A DNA stretch of 64,000 bases from Nonomuraea polychroma (GCF_004011505.1 NZ_SAUN01000001.1:5084001-5148000), one strand, 5' to 3'. Shown: positions 7,049 through 16,560, numbered from the stretch's first letter. Translations and numbers: made by a program. The notes: a model not told the origin generated them from the sequence alone.

Positions 7049-8893
7049 TTAATTGGGCTCGCTGTAGAGCCCTTCGATGACGTCTGCGTACTTCGCGTGG
7101 ATGATCCGCCTCTTGAGCTTGAGGCTCGGGGTGAGCTCCTCGGTCTCGGCGGTCCATTCGGTGCCGAGCAGCGCCCACTTCTTGACCTGCTGCACCCTGG
7201 CCAGCTTGGCGTTCGCGGCCTCGACCGCGGCCCCCACCTCCTTGAGCACCTCGGGGTGCTCGGCCAGCTCGGCGAGCGAGGTGAACGTGACGCCGCGGGC
7301 CTGCGCCCAGCCGGGCGCGACCTCGCCGTCGAGGGTCAGCACGGCCACCGTGTGCGGCCGCCGGTCGCCATAGGCGAGGGCCTGGCCGATCAGCGGGTGC
7401 TGCTTGAGGTGGTTCTCGATCTCGGCCGGGGAGATGTTCTCGCCGCCGGCGGTGATGATGAGCTCCTTCTTGCGGTCCACCACCCGGTAGAAGCCGTCCT
7501 CGTCGACCGTGCCGATGTCGCCGGTGTGCAGCCAGCCGTCGGCGTCGATCAGCTCGGCGGTGGCCTCGGGGCGGTTGAGGTAGCCGCGGGTGTTGAGCGG
7601 GCTGCGGGTGAGGAGCTCGCCGTCCTCGGCGATGCGGATCTCGACGCCGGGCTCGGCCCTGCCGACGGTGCCCAGGCGGTAGCAGGCGGGGCTGTTGCCG
7701 GTGAACGCGCCGGTCGTCTCGGTCATGCCGTACACGTCGATGACCTTGAGGCCGAGCCCGGCGTAGAAGTTCTGCACCTCGGGGGCGAGGGGGGCGGCGC
7801 CGGTGGCGGTCCACTCGGCGCGGTCGAACCCGATCATGCCGCGGATGATCGACAGGAGGGAGGCGTCGGCCTTCTCGTAGGCTTCCCGGATCTCCGAGGT
7901 GATGGTGCGGCCGTACTGGCCGGCCTCGACGTACGCCCGCCCGGCCTCCATGGCCGACCGCACGGCGGCCTGCTGCTCCTCCGGCTGGGTGGCGAGCACG
8001 GCGAGCAGCCGGGCCATCATCTTCTCCCACACGCGCGGCACGCCGAAGAACATCATCGGCCTGACCTGTCCTAACGTGGCGCCCAGGTTGGCCAGGTCGG
8101 TGCAGAAGTACACGTGGGAGACCTTCACCAGCGGCAGGTAGAGGCTGAGGATGCGCTCGGCGATGTGCGCATAGGTGAGGTAGGAGATCTGCGTGCCCAA
8201 GGTGGGCAGCGAGGTGAGCCGGTCCGTGGCGGCGACCTCGTAGAAGACGTTGCCGTGGGTGAGCGGGACGCCCTTGGGCATGCCGGTGGTGCCGGAGGTG
8301 TAGAGGACGGTGACGACGTCGTCGGGGGTGACCGCGCGCCAGCGGTCCTCCACCTGGGCGGGGTCGTCGGCCAGGCGGGCGCGGCCGAGCTCCAGGAAGT
8401 CCGCCCACGCCATGAACCGGTCGTCGCCGGACGGCGCCCCCTCCAGCATGACGATCCTGCGCAGGCCGGTGAGGCGGTCGAGCACCGGCTGCCAGCGGGC
8501 CAGCTCGGCCGGGCCGCCGAGGACGGCGTACTTGGCGCCCACGTTCTCGGCCACGAACGCGATCTGCTCGGGGGCGAACGTCGAGTAGACCGTGCAGCCG
8601 ACGCCGCCGGCGTGCACCGCGCCGAGGTCGGCGAGCACGTGCTCGCTCCGGTTCACCATCATCAACGCCACGGAGTCGCCCGGCTCGAGCCCGAGGGCGG
8701 CGAAGGCGGCCGCGATCTCCAGGACCCGCTGCCGCGCCTGCGCGTACGTCAGCGTGCGCCAGCCGTCACCCTCGGGGTCGGAATAGGCGGGTGCGTCGGA
8801 ATGCCGCTCGGCCGCCTGCTGGAGCTGCAGGCATACGGTACGGCCGGCAATCTGGTGCTCGATCTCGGCTCGGACCTCGAGGACTTCGGCCAT
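7049..8893 (-). CDS. Long-chain fatty acid-CoA ligase (AMP-forming)
   Basis: A 614-residue adenylate-forming enzyme. The P-loop is YTSGTTGMPKGVPLTHGN (about residues 199-216), the A5 motif is YGMTETTG and the A7 motif is HTGDIGTVDEDGF, with a catalytic-lysine region in the small C-terminal domain. Length and the 'ERILSLYLPLVKVSHVYFC' segment fit the FadD15-like long-chain group rather than acetyl- or aryl-CoA ligases. It would activate fatty acids with ATP and CoA in the cytoplasm for beta-oxidation or lipid synthesis. Start ATG at 8893. It is flanked by unrelated genes, so chain-length preference cannot be inferred from context. Confidence 0.9.
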   Translation of the reverse strand: MAEVLEVRAEIEHQIAGRTVCLQLQQAAERHSDAPAYSDPEGDGWRTLTYAQARQRVLEIAAAFAALGLEPGDSVALMMVNRSEHVLADLGAVHAGGVGCTVYSTFAPEQIAFVAENVGAKYAVLGGPAELARWQPVLDRLTGLRRIVMLEGAPSGDDRFMAWADFLELGRARLADDPAQVEDRWRAVTPDDVVTVLYTSGTTGMPKGVPLTHGNVFYEVAATDRLTSLPTLGTQISYLTYAHIAERILSLYLPLVKVSHVYFCTDLANLGATLGQVRPMMFFGVPRVWEKMMARLLAVLATQPEEQQAAVRSAMEAGRAYVEAGQYGRTITSEIREAYEKADASLLSIIRGMIGFDRAEWTATGAAPLAPEVQNFYAGLGLKVIDVYGMTETTGAFTGNSPACYRLGTVGRAEPGVEIRIAEDGELLTRSPLNTRGYLNRPEATAELIDADGWLHTGDIGTVDEDGFYRVVDRKKELIITAGGENISPAEIENHLKQHPLIGQALAYGDRRPHTVAVLTLDGEVAPGWAQARGVTFTSLAELAEHPEVLKEVGAAVEAANAKLARVQQVKKWALLGTEWTAETEELTPSLKLKRRIIHAKYADVIEGLYSEPN

Positions 8894-9026
8894 GGCACGC
8901 CTCTCCCGTCAGTGTTCACTTGCACGAGTGGCATGCATCGCACCACACGCGCCGCGTAGCGGCAAGACCTCGTGAGCGTCGTTCACGTACAGTGATCGAA
9001 CGGATGCGATTCGGGGGTGTTCATCC

Positions 9027-10505
9027 ATGGCGGGCGGCAGGACGTTCTTCGGACACCCTTGGGGCCTGGCGACACTGTTCGGCACCGAGATGTGGGAGCG
9101 GTTCAGCTGGTACGGGATGCGCGCCATCCTGGCCACGTTCATGGCGGCGTCCCCGGCGCGGAACGGCCTGGGCATGTCGGAGGAGACGGCGCAGGCGGTC
9201 GTCGGCGTCTACCAGGCGCTGGTCTACCTGGTGGCGTTGCCGGGCGGGTGGATCGCCGACCGCATACTCGGGCCGCGCAGGTCGGTGTTCTGGGGCGGGT
9301 TCGTCATCATGCTCGGCCACATCAGCATGGCGATCCCGGTGACGACGCCGTTGTTCGTGTGGCTGGGCCTGCTGCTGATCATCTCCGGCACGGGCCTGCT
9401 CAAGCCCAACGTCTCGGTCATGGTGGGGCGCCTCTACAGCGAGGACGAGGACGGCCGCAGGGACGCCGGGTTCTCGCTGTTCTACCTGGGCATCAACCTG
9501 GGCGCGTTCTTCGCGCCCCTCGTGGTCGGCTGGCTGGCCGCGGGCGACCGCTGGCACCTGGGGTTCGGCGCGGCCGCGGTCGGCATGGCGTTCGGCCTGG
9601 CCCAGTACGTGTGGGGCGGCCGGTCCCTGCGCGGCACCGGCGAGCGTCCGGGACTGCGCCTGTCACCCGACGAGCGGCGCCGCTTCGGCCGGCTGGCCGG
9701 GCTGGGGACGGGCGCGGCGGTGATCGCGCTGGGCCTGTGGGCGTTGACGGGCACGCTCACCATCGACCGGTTCACGGTCGTGATCACCGTGATCATCCTG
9801 GCGGTGCCGGTCGCGTACTTCGGCTACATCATGATGGGCGGTCACCATCTCACCGAGGACGAGCGGGACCGGATGAAGGCGTACATCTGGTTGTTCATCG
9901 CCGCGGCGATCTTCTGGATGATCTACGACCTGGCGCCGACCAAGCTGCTGTTCTTCGCCGAGCGCCATACCGACCTGTCGTTGTTCGGGGTGCGGATCCA
10001 AGCGGCCACGACGCAGTCGTTCAACCCGCTGTTCATCATGATCTTCGTACCCGTGTTCGCCGCGCTGTGGGTGCGGCTGGGCACCCGGGTGAGCACGCCG
10101 CAGAAGTTCGGGTTCGCGCTGATCACGGTGGGGCTGAGCTTCGTGGTCATGGCGATCGCGGCCGGGCTTGCGGGGGCCGGGCGGGTGTCGGTGTGGTGGC
10201 TCGTGCTGGTGTACGTGATCCAGGTGTTCGGTGAGTTGTCCCTCAGCCCGGTCGGGTTGTCGGTGACGACGAAGCTGGCGCCGGAGGCGTTCAAGTCGCA
10301 GATGCTCGGAGTGTGGTTCATCGCGGTGTCGGTGGGCGACGCGGTCGGCGGGCAGACCGGGCGGCTGAGCCGGGTGTTGTCAGATCCCGCGTACTACCTG
10401 GTGCTGGCGGCGCTGGCGATCGCGGCCGGGGTGGCGCTGTTCATGTTCACGCGGCGGCTGCGGGTGCTCATGGCCGAGCACTACCACGCCGAGGCCATCC
10501 GATAG
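9027..10505 (+). CDS. POT family proton-coupled oligopeptide transporter
   Basis: A 492-residue membrane protein with about 12-14 hydrophobic helices. The helix-1 motif EMWERFSWYGMRAIL is the ExxER(F)xYY-type proton-coupling signature of POT/PTR transporters. The family motif GTGLLKPNVSVMVGRLY follows helix 4, and FSLFYLGINLGAFFAPLV is the second PTR2 signature. It would import di- and tripeptides with protons across the cytoplasmic membrane. The Trp in place of the second Tyr (FSWYG) is a mild variant. The start ATG at 9027 has only a weak purine stretch upstream. The TRIC-family gene follows 24 bp later and could be cotranscribed. Confidence 0.92.
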   Translation: MAGGRTFFGHPWGLATLFGTEMWERFSWYGMRAILATFMAASPARNGLGMSEETAQAVVGVYQALVYLVALPGGWIADRILGPRRSVFWGGFVIMLGHISMAIPVTTPLFVWLGLLLIISGTGLLKPNVSVMVGRLYSEDEDGRRDAGFSLFYLGINLGAFFAPLVVGWLAAGDRWHLGFGAAAVGMAFGLAQYVWGGRSLRGTGERPGLRLSPDERRRFGRLAGLGTGAAVIALGLWALTGTLTIDRFTVVITVIILAVPVAYFGYIMMGGHHLTEDERDRMKAYIWLFIAAAIFWMIYDLAPTKLLFFAERHTDLSLFGVRIQAATTQSFNPLFIMIFVPVFAALWVRLGTRVSTPQKFGFALITVGLSFVVMAIAAGLAGAGRVSVWWLVLVYVIQVFGELSLSPVGLSVTTKLAPEAFKSQMLGVWFIAVSVGDAVGGQTGRLSRVLSDPAYYLVLAALAIAAGVALFMFTRRLRVLMAEHYHAEAIR

Positions 10506-10529
10506 ACCTCATCCTGTAGACAGGGTGCC

Positions 10530-11138
10530 GTGTCTCAGCTTCTGGATCTCGTCGGAATCTTCGTCTTCGCGTTGTCCGGTGCGCTCATGGGGGTGCGCAA
10601 ACGGCTCGACGTGGTCGGGATGATGGTGCTGGCCGGAATGACCTCCCTGGGCGGCGGTGTGGTTCGCGACCTCATCCTGAACGTGCGGCCGGCCGCCTTC
10701 CAGAGCGTCGGCTACGTGCTGGTGCCGGTGGCGGCCACGGTGATCGTGTTCTTCTGGCATCCGCACGTGGCCCGGGTGATGCCGGCCATCCTGGTCCTGG
10801 ACGCGGCCGGGCTCGGGCTCTTCTGCGCGGTGGGGACGGAGAAGGCGCTGGAGTACGGGCTGAGCCCGCTGCACGCCGCCCTGCTGGGGGTGGTGACGGC
10901 GGTGGGCGGCGGGATGTTGCGTGACGTGCTGGCCGGGGAGATCCCGACGCTGCTGTACGACCGGCAGTTGTACGCCGTTCCGGCGATGCTGGGGTCGGGG
11001 GCGATGGCGGTGGTGTACTCGTACGGGTTGCACGGGTGGCCGGCGACGCTGTCGGCGGCGGTGCTGGCGTTCGGGCTGCGGATCGCGGCGATGCGCTTCA
11101 AGTGGCGCGCGCCGCTGGCCAGGGGCGTCGGCGAGTGA
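10530..11138 (+). CDS. TRIC/UPF0126 family cation channel-like membrane protein
   Basis: A 202-residue protein with seven hydrophobic segments made of two related halves. Each half carries the family glycine-rich motif: GMTSLGGGVVRDLIL in the first (about 39-53) and VTAVGGGMLRDVLAGEIP in the second. This repeat of 'GGG-[VM]-[LV]RD' defines the prokaryotic TRIC/YicG-like proteins, trimeric potassium-permeable channels. Start GTG 10530. It follows the POT transporter at 24 bp and converges on the MocR gene with an 18-bp gap. Confidence 0.85.
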   Translation: MSQLLDLVGIFVFALSGALMGVRKRLDVVGMMVLAGMTSLGGGVVRDLILNVRPAAFQSVGYVLVPVAATVIVFFWHPHVARVMPAILVLDAAGLGLFCAVGTEKALEYGLSPLHAALLGVVTAVGGGMLRDVLAGEIPTLLYDRQLYAVPAMLGSGAMAVVYSYGLHGWPATLSAAVLAFGLRIAAMRFKWRAPLARGVGE

Positions 11139-11156
11139 CGGTCGCGGCCTGTCCCC

Positions 11157-12695
11157 TCACACCATCATGATGAGCGGGTCCGGCGGGCGGGAGGCGCCGA
11201 CGGGGCCGTGGTCGCGGGCGGCGCGCAGGCGGGTGACCGCTTCCGCCAGGACCTGGGGCGGCTGCGTGTACGGCAGGCGCAGGTAGCCCTCGAGCGTGCC
11301 CTCCAAGCCGAACCACGGGCCCGGGGCGAGGCGCACGCCATGGCCGGCGGCCGCCTCGGCCAAGGGGGTGGCGCCGGACCCGGGCGCGATCCGAGTCGCG
11401 CCGGACCCGGGCCCGATCCGAGTCGCGCCGGACCCGGGCCCGATCCGAGTCGCGCCGGACCCGGGCGCGATCGCGTTCGGGGCGTCGCCGTTGAGGCGTA
11501 CCCAGAGCGTGCCGCCGCCGCGCGGCACCGTGAACGTCCATTCGGGCAACTGCTCGCGCAGCGCCGCCACCAGAGTCTCCCGTGAGGCCCGCAGGGTGCG
11601 GCGGCGTTCGGCGCGGGTCTCCTCCAGCCGGTCGAACAGCCGCGCCACCACCAGTTGCTCCAGGACCGGGCTGGCGATGTCCACGGCCGAGCGGTGCACG
11701 GCCAGACGCCGGGCGAGCGCCGCCGTGGTGCGGATCCAGCCGATGCGCAGCCCGCCCCACCACAACTTCGACGCCGACCCGATGCTGATCACGCGGCTGT
11801 CGGTGTCGAACGAGCCCATGGGGGACGTGTGCGGCACCTCGTCGAGCGCCAGCTCCATCCAGGTCTCGTCCACCAGCACCAGCGTGTCGGTACGCCGGGC
11901 CGCGCCGACGACGGCGGCGCGGGTGGCGTCGTCCATGAGGGCGCCGGTCGGGTTCTGGAAGTCGGGCATGAGGTAGGCCAGGCGTGCCCCGGACTGGCGC
12001 ATGGCCCCGATCAGCAGGTCGGTCTGCCAGCCTTCGTGCGAGATCCCGACGGGGACGATCCGGGCGGAACGCTGCCGGGCCACGTCGATCGCGTGCGGGT
12101 ACGTCGGCGACTCCACCAGCACCGGGTCGCCGGGGCCGACGAGCAGGCCGAACACGAGCTGGATGGCGTGCTGGGCGCCGGTGGTGACGACGATCTGCTC
12201 CGGCCGGGTGGCCAGCCCTCTGGCGGTGTAGCGGGCGGCGATGCGTTCCCTGAGCGCCGGCAGGCCGATGGGGTCGTAGCCGTTGCCCATGCCGTACCTC
12301 GGCAGGTCCTCGACCGCCTCCAGCATCGCGCTCCGGAGGGCGGAGGGCGCGGGCGGGGCGGCGGCGTGGAGCTGGACGAGGCCGTCGCCGTCGGTGCTGA
12401 GCCACGGGTTGTCCGGCGTGGTGGCCGGGTCCGGCAGGGCCGTCCAGCTGCCCGAGCCTTGCCGGCTCTCCAGGTAGCCGCGCTCGCGCAGCAGGTCGTA
12501 CGCCGACGTCACGGTGGTGCGGCTGACCTTGAGGATCTCGGCGAGGTGGCGTTCGGCGGGCATGCGGACGCGTACCGGGATCTGACCGTCCATGATCAGG
12601 TTGCGGACGCCGTCGGCGAGCGCGCGATAGTACGGGCGGGCGCCGGGGTCGACGTTGACCAGCCGGGCCACCTGGGCCGCCGAGAGATGCCTCAT
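11157..12695 (-). CDS. MocR/YczR-type regulator (GntR wHTH fused to PLP aminotransferase domain)
   Basis: This 512-residue fusion has a GntR winged helix at residues 17-85 (MPAERHLAEILKVSRTTVTS) followed by a class I aminotransferase fold. The fold includes the PLP-region strand TTGAQHAIQLVFGLL, PDFQNPTG (substrate loop) and SIGSASKLWWGGLRIGW with the Schiff-base Lys in SASK. MocR proteins bind DNA and sense PLP or an amino compound. It is divergent from a YczE-type membrane protein, the pairing known for the YczR subgroup, so it probably controls that gene. In-frame 27-bp repeats (PGSGATRIx) are inserted in the C-terminal part. ATG 12695 was chosen because it places the usual short N-terminal arm before the HTH. 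Confidence 0.9.
   Translation of the reverse strand: MRHLSAAQVARLVNVDPGARPYYRALADGVRNLIMDGQIPVRVRMPAERHLAEILKVSRTTVTSAYDLLRERGYLESRQGSGSWTALPDPATTPDNPWLSTDGDGLVQLHAAAPPAPSALRSAMLEAVEDLPRYGMGNGYDPIGLPALRERIAARYTARGLATRPEQIVVTTGAQHAIQLVFGLLVGPGDPVLVESPTYPHAIDVARQRSARIVPVGISHEGWQTDLLIGAMRQSGARLAYLMPDFQNPTGALMDDATRAAVVGAARRTDTLVLVDETWMELALDEVPHTSPMGSFDTDSRVISIGSASKLWWGGLRIGWIRTTAALARRLAVHRSAVDIASPVLEQLVVARLFDRLEETRAERRRTLRASRETLVAALREQLPEWTFTVPRGGGTLWVRLNGDAPNAIAPGSGATRIGPGSGATRIGPGSGATRIAPGSGATPLAEAAAGHGVRLAPGPWFGLEGTLEGYLRLPYTQPPQVLAEAVTRLRAARDHGPVGASRPPDPLIMMV
11371..11471 (-). repeat. 27-bp in-frame minisatellite inside the MocR gene
   Basis: Three complete 27-bp units (11371-11397, 11398-11424, 11425-11451) and most of a fourth (to 11471) encode the nine-residue unit PGSGATRIG. 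Units differ at one or two bases. They lie between the conserved segments GGGTLWVRLNGD and PLAEAAAGHGVRLAPG, a surface loop in the small domain of this fold, so the protein probably tolerates them. Confidence 0.9.
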
Positions 12696-12758
12696 AAGGC
12701 CACTTTTCGTGATTGGCCCTGTTTTAGCAAGTCGATGGCCTGCCACTCTGTGGCCATT

Positions 12759-13385
12759 ATGAGCGAGACGACCGTTGCGAGAGTGAGTTCCTTCCCCGCC
12801 CGCCTGGCCCGGCTGTACGGCGGGCTGGCCCTGTACGGCCTGGGCATCGGCCTTCAGGTGGAGTCCGGGCTGGGCAACGACCCGTGGGACGTGTTCCACC
12901 AGGGAGTGGCGGTCAGGATCGGCGTGTCGATCGGCACCGTGATCATCGGCGTCGGCGCGCTGGTGATGCTGCTGTGGATCCCGCTCAAGCAACGGCCGGG
13001 CATCGGCACGATCAGCAACGTGGTGTTCCTGGGGCTGTTCGCCGACGGCGCGATCTACCTGCTGCCCACGCCCGCGCAGCTGGCGTTCCAGAGTGTGTAC
13101 CTGGCGCTGGGCGTCGTCGCGATCGCGCTGGCGACCGTGCTCTACATCGGCGCCGGCATGGGCCCGGGACCGCGGGACGGGATCATGACGGGGCTGGTAC
13201 GGCTCGGGCTGTCGGTGCGGCTGGGCCGGTTCCTCATCGAGATCACCGTGCTGGCGGCAGGCTGGCTGCTGGGCGGCACGGTGGGGGTCGGGACGCTGGT
13301 GTTCGCGCTGGCCATCGGGCCGCTGACGCAGCTGTTCACCCGCTGGTTCCCGCTGACGCCGGCTCCGCGGGCGGGCCGGACATGA
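12759..13385 (+). CDS. YczE/YyaS/YitT family membrane protein
   Basis: A 208-residue protein with five to six hydrophobic helices and the family features LYGLGIGLQVESGLGNDPWD (about 27-46) and GAGMGPGPRDGIMTGL (about 128-143). These are the two 'G-G-DPWD / GPRDG' motifs of YczE. Function in the family is unproven; transport or membrane sensing has been proposed. It is divergent from the MocR regulator with only 63 bp between starts. That gap holds several TGGCC(A) half-sites (e.g. GATTGGCCCT and TGTGGCCATTATG), which are candidate regulator sites. The start ATG overlaps the last of these. Confidence 0.82.
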   Translation: MSETTVARVSSFPARLARLYGGLALYGLGIGLQVESGLGNDPWDVFHQGVAVRIGVSIGTVIIGVGALVMLLWIPLKQRPGIGTISNVVFLGLFADGAIYLLPTPAQLAFQSVYLALGVVAIALATVLYIGAGMGPGPRDGIMTGLVRLGLSVRLGRFLIEITVLAAGWLLGGTVGVGTLVFALAIGPLTQLFTRWFPLTPAPRAGRT

Positions 13386-13445
13386 AACGGCATGATTGAT
13401 CGGACCCGGCCGCGAGAGCGCCTCATCTCCGAGTAGCGTCTAGGC

Positions 13446-15200
13446 ATGCGGATCGAGGATTACGCCCTGATCGGAGACATGCAGTCGGCCGCGCTGGTGG
13501 CCAGGGACGGCTCCATCGACTGGCTCTGCCTGCCCAGGTTCGACTCCCCCTCGTGCTTCGCGGCGCTGCTCGGCGGCGAACGCAACGGTCACTGGTGGCT
13601 CGGCCCGACCGGCCGCAGGCACGCCGACCGGCGGCGTTACCGGCCCGACACGCTCATCCTGGAGAGCGAGTGGGACACCCCGACGGGCACGGTCCGCGTC
13701 GTCGACTTCATGCCACCCCGTGACCGCAACCCCGACGTGGTGCGGATCGTCGAGGGCGTCTCCGGGACCGTGGAGATCTCCACGGTGCTCAGGGTGCGCT
13801 TCGACTACGGCAGGATCGTGCCGTGGGTGCGGCGCAGCAACGGGCACCTGCAGGCGATCGGCGGGCCGGACTCGGCGTGGCTGCACTCCCCCGTGCCGCT
13901 CAAGGGCGGCGACTACGCCCACCGGGCCACGTTCACCGTCAAGGAGGGCGACCGGCTGCCGTTCATCTTCACCTGGCATCCCTCGCACGAGCCGATGCCG
14001 CCGCAGATCGACCACGACGACCAGCTCGACGAGACCGAGGCCTTCTGGGCGGACTGGGTCTCCAAATGCAGCTACGACGGGCCGTACCGGGATGCGGTGG
14101 TACGGTCGCTGATCACGCTGAAGGCGCTCACGTACGCGCCGACCGGCGGCATCGTGGCCGCCCCCACCACGTCGCTCCCCGAGGACCTGGGCGGCGTGCG
14201 CAACTGGGACTACCGCTTCTGCTGGCTGCGCGACGCGACGATGACGCTGGACGCGCTCATCTCCAACGGTTACCTGGAGGAGGCGGCGGACTGGCGCTCG
14301 TGGCTGCTGCGGGCGATCGCCGGCCGGCCACAGGACCTGCAGATCATGTACGGCGTCGCCGGCGAACGCCGCCTGACCGAGATGCGGCTCGACTGGCTCG
14401 ACGGCTACGAGGACTCACGCCCGGTGCGGATCGGCAACGAGGCCGTCAAGCAGCTGCAGCTGGACGTGTACGGGGAGGTCATGAACTGCCTCTTCGTCTC
14501 GCGCAGCCGCGGGCTGTCGGCCGACGACCGGGCCTGGACGATCCAGCGGGAGCTGCTCGACTACGTGGAAGACCACTGGGACGAGCCCGACGAGGGGCTG
14601 TGGGAGGTGCGCGGCCCACGGCGGCACTTCGTGCACTCCAAGGTGATGTGCTGGGTGGCGCTCGACCGGGCGGTCAAATACGTGGAGCGGTTCGGCCGCA
14701 CCGGCCCCGTGGCGAAGTGGCGGACGCTGCGGGACGTCATCCACGCGGAGATCTGCGACAAGGGGTACGACCCGAGCCGGAACACCTTCACGCAGTCGTA
14801 CGGATCGTCGGAGCTGGACGCCGCCTTGCTGATGATGCCCGTCGTGGGATTCCTGCCCGTCGACGATCCGCGGATGGTGGGGACGGTGGCGGCGGTCGAG
14901 AAGGAGCTCATGTCGGACGGGTTCGTGCTGCGGTACCCGATCGCCGAGGACAACGACGTGGACGGGCTGCCCGGCGGGGAGGGCGCGTTCCTGGCGTGCA
15001 GCTTCTGGCTGGTGGAGGTCATGGCGATGCAGGGGCGGAAGGAGGAGGCGAAGGACCTGTTCGAGCGGCTGCTGGAGCTGCGGAACGATGTGGGGCTGCT
15101 GGCTGAGGAGTACGACCCCCGGTACGGCCGCCTGGTGGGCAACTTCCCGCAGGCCTTCAGCCACGTGCCGTTGATCCACGCCGCCCGCGCCCTGTCATAG
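13446..15200 (+). CDS. Glycoside hydrolase family 15 (glucoamylase/trehalase-like)
   Basis: This 584-residue intracellular enzyme has the typical GH15 N-terminus (MRIEDYALIGDMQSAALVA, DGSIDWLCLPRFDSPS), a beta-sandwich and an (alpha/alpha)6 barrel starting near residue 215. RNWDYRFCWLRDATMTL lines the -1 site. The acid/base Glu is expected in GNEAVKQLQLD and the second Glu in GGEGAFLACSFWLVE near the C-terminus. There is no signal peptide or starch-binding domain. In actinobacteria cytoplasmic GH15 proteins of this length include trehalases as well as glucoamylases, so the substrate is either trehalose or alpha-glucan. It stands alone, after the YczE gene. Confidence 0.88.
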   Translation: MRIEDYALIGDMQSAALVARDGSIDWLCLPRFDSPSCFAALLGGERNGHWWLGPTGRRHADRRRYRPDTLILESEWDTPTGTVRVVDFMPPRDRNPDVVRIVEGVSGTVEISTVLRVRFDYGRIVPWVRRSNGHLQAIGGPDSAWLHSPVPLKGGDYAHRATFTVKEGDRLPFIFTWHPSHEPMPPQIDHDDQLDETEAFWADWVSKCSYDGPYRDAVVRSLITLKALTYAPTGGIVAAPTTSLPEDLGGVRNWDYRFCWLRDATMTLDALISNGYLEEAADWRSWLLRAIAGRPQDLQIMYGVAGERRLTEMRLDWLDGYEDSRPVRIGNEAVKQLQLDVYGEVMNCLFVSRSRGLSADDRAWTIQRELLDYVEDHWDEPDEGLWEVRGPRRHFVHSKVMCWVALDRAVKYVERFGRTGPVAKWRTLRDVIHAEICDKGYDPSRNTFTQSYGSSELDAALLMMPVVGFLPVDDPRMVGTVAAVEKELMSDGFVLRYPIAEDNDVDGLPGGEGAFLACSFWLVEVMAMQGRKEEAKDLFERLLELRNDVGLLAEEYDPRYGRLVGNFPQAFSHVPLIHAARALS

Positions 15201-15321
15201 TCCTCGGACCGTCGATCGCGGCTTGACCTCTCGGCCGGTGGGCCGGTAGTGTCCCCCTCCCCTAGCGACGCCTTCGGAGCTGCGGGTGGGGATTCACCCA
15301 CCGGCTCTCTGGAGGCCCCTC

Positions 15322-16560
15322 ATGCCGTTCCGGCACCGCGATTTCCGCCTTCTCCTTCTGGGACAGACCACCAGCCAGCTCGGCGCCCAGGTCAGTGGCG
15401 TCGCGATCCCGCTGCTCGCCGTCGTGACGCTCGACGCCTCGCCCCTGCAGCTCGGCCTCGTCACGGCGGCGGGGACGATCGCGTTCGCGCTGATCGGCCT
15501 GCCGGCCGGCGCGTGGATCGACCGTTGCCGCCGCCGGCCCGTCCTCGTCGCCGGCGACCTCGTACGCGCCGCCCTCCTCGCGACGATCCCCCTCTCCGCG
15601 TTCCTCGGGACCCTGACCATCGCGCAGCTGGTGGTCGTGTCGCTGCTGGCCGGCGTCGCCAGGGTCTTCTTCGACGTCGGCTACCAGAGCTACCTCCCGT
15701 CCGTCATCGGCAGGTCCGACCTGCTCGCCGGCAATTCGGCCATGGAGACCGTCCGCGCCTGCGGTCAGGTCGCCGGGCCGGGAATCGGCGGCTGGTCGGT
15801 CACGCTGCTGGGAGCCGCGAACGTCGTGCTGGTCCAGGCGGTCACGTTCGCCGTGTCGGCCGCGTCACTTCTGGCGATCAAGACGAGGGAGCCGGCCCCG
15901 CTGCCGCGACAGGCCCGGATCGGGGCCGAGATCCGAGAAGGCCTGGCGTTCGTCGCCCGGACCGGGCTCCTTCGCGCCACCGCGCTCTGCAGTGCCGCCG
16001 GCAACTTCTCCTTCGCGATCGCCTCGGCGGTGACCTTCGTCTTCATGGCGCGCATGCTCTGCCTGTCACCCACCATGATCGGGATGGTGCTCACGGCCGG
16101 TGCGGTCGCCGCCATGGCCGGCGCGGCGATCACACCTCGCCTCGCCCGGCGTGTCGGCTCCGCCCGGATCATCTGGTTGTCCCTGGCCGTGACCGGCCCG
16201 GTCACGGTGCTCGTGCCGCTGGCCCGGCCCGGCTGGGCGGTCGGCCTGCTCGTGCTCGGCACGGCCGCCGGCGAGCTGGGCCAGATCATCTACGCGGTCG
16301 CCAACGTCAGCCTGCGTCAGCGCCTGTGCCCGGAACGCATGCTCGGCAGGGTCAACGCCACCATGCGCGTCCTCCTGATGGGTCTGTTCCCGCTGGGTGC
16401 GCTGCTGGGAGGGGCACTGGGAGAGGCGGTCGGGCTGCGGCCGACGCTCTGGGTGGCCGCCGCGATCATCGTCTTGTCCCCGCTGCCCGTTTACTGGGCT
16501 CTCCGCCGTATTCGCGATGTTGAGGACGTACCGCACTGGGGCCGGAACTCCACGGCGTGA
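15322..16560 (+). CDS. MFS transporter (MFS_3/EntS-like exporter)
   Basis: A 412-residue protein with 12 predicted helices. It begins MPFRHRDFRLLLLGQTTSQL, the usual opening of this MFS subgroup, and has the inter-helix motif GAWIDRCRRRPVLVAGD (motif A). The second-half PERMLGRVNATMRVLLMG loop is typical of the macrolide/enterobactin exporter-like group. It would export a drug or metabolite using the proton gradient. I chose ATG 15322, behind TGGAGG, over one 36 bases upstream because the conserved 'FR..FRLL' begins there. No biosynthetic genes are near, so the substrate is unknown. Confidence 0.88.
   Translation: MPFRHRDFRLLLLGQTTSQLGAQVSGVAIPLLAVVTLDASPLQLGLVTAAGTIAFALIGLPAGAWIDRCRRRPVLVAGDLVRAALLATIPLSAFLGTLTIAQLVVVSLLAGVARVFFDVGYQSYLPSVIGRSDLLAGNSAMETVRACGQVAGPGIGGWSVTLLGAANVVLVQAVTFAVSAASLLAIKTREPAPLPRQARIGAEIREGLAFVARTGLLRATALCSAAGNFSFAIASAVTFVFMARMLCLSPTMIGMVLTAGAVAAMAGAAITPRLARRVGSARIIWLSLAVTGPVTVLVPLARPGWAVGLLVLGTAAGELGQIIYAVANVSLRQRLCPERMLGRVNATMRVLLMGLFPLGALLGGALGEAVGLRPTLWVAAAIIVLSPLPVYWALRRIRDVEDVPHWGRNSTA

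Noticed and set aside
5844..8408. Leftward 854-codon frame spanning the acyl-CoA ligase and the repeat protein
   Set aside because: It reads both recognised genes out of frame and is dominated by Arg, Pro and Gly with no known motif.
11371..11471. Possible CRISPR or operator array
   Set aside because: Direct 27-bp units without spacers, in frame with the MocR gene.
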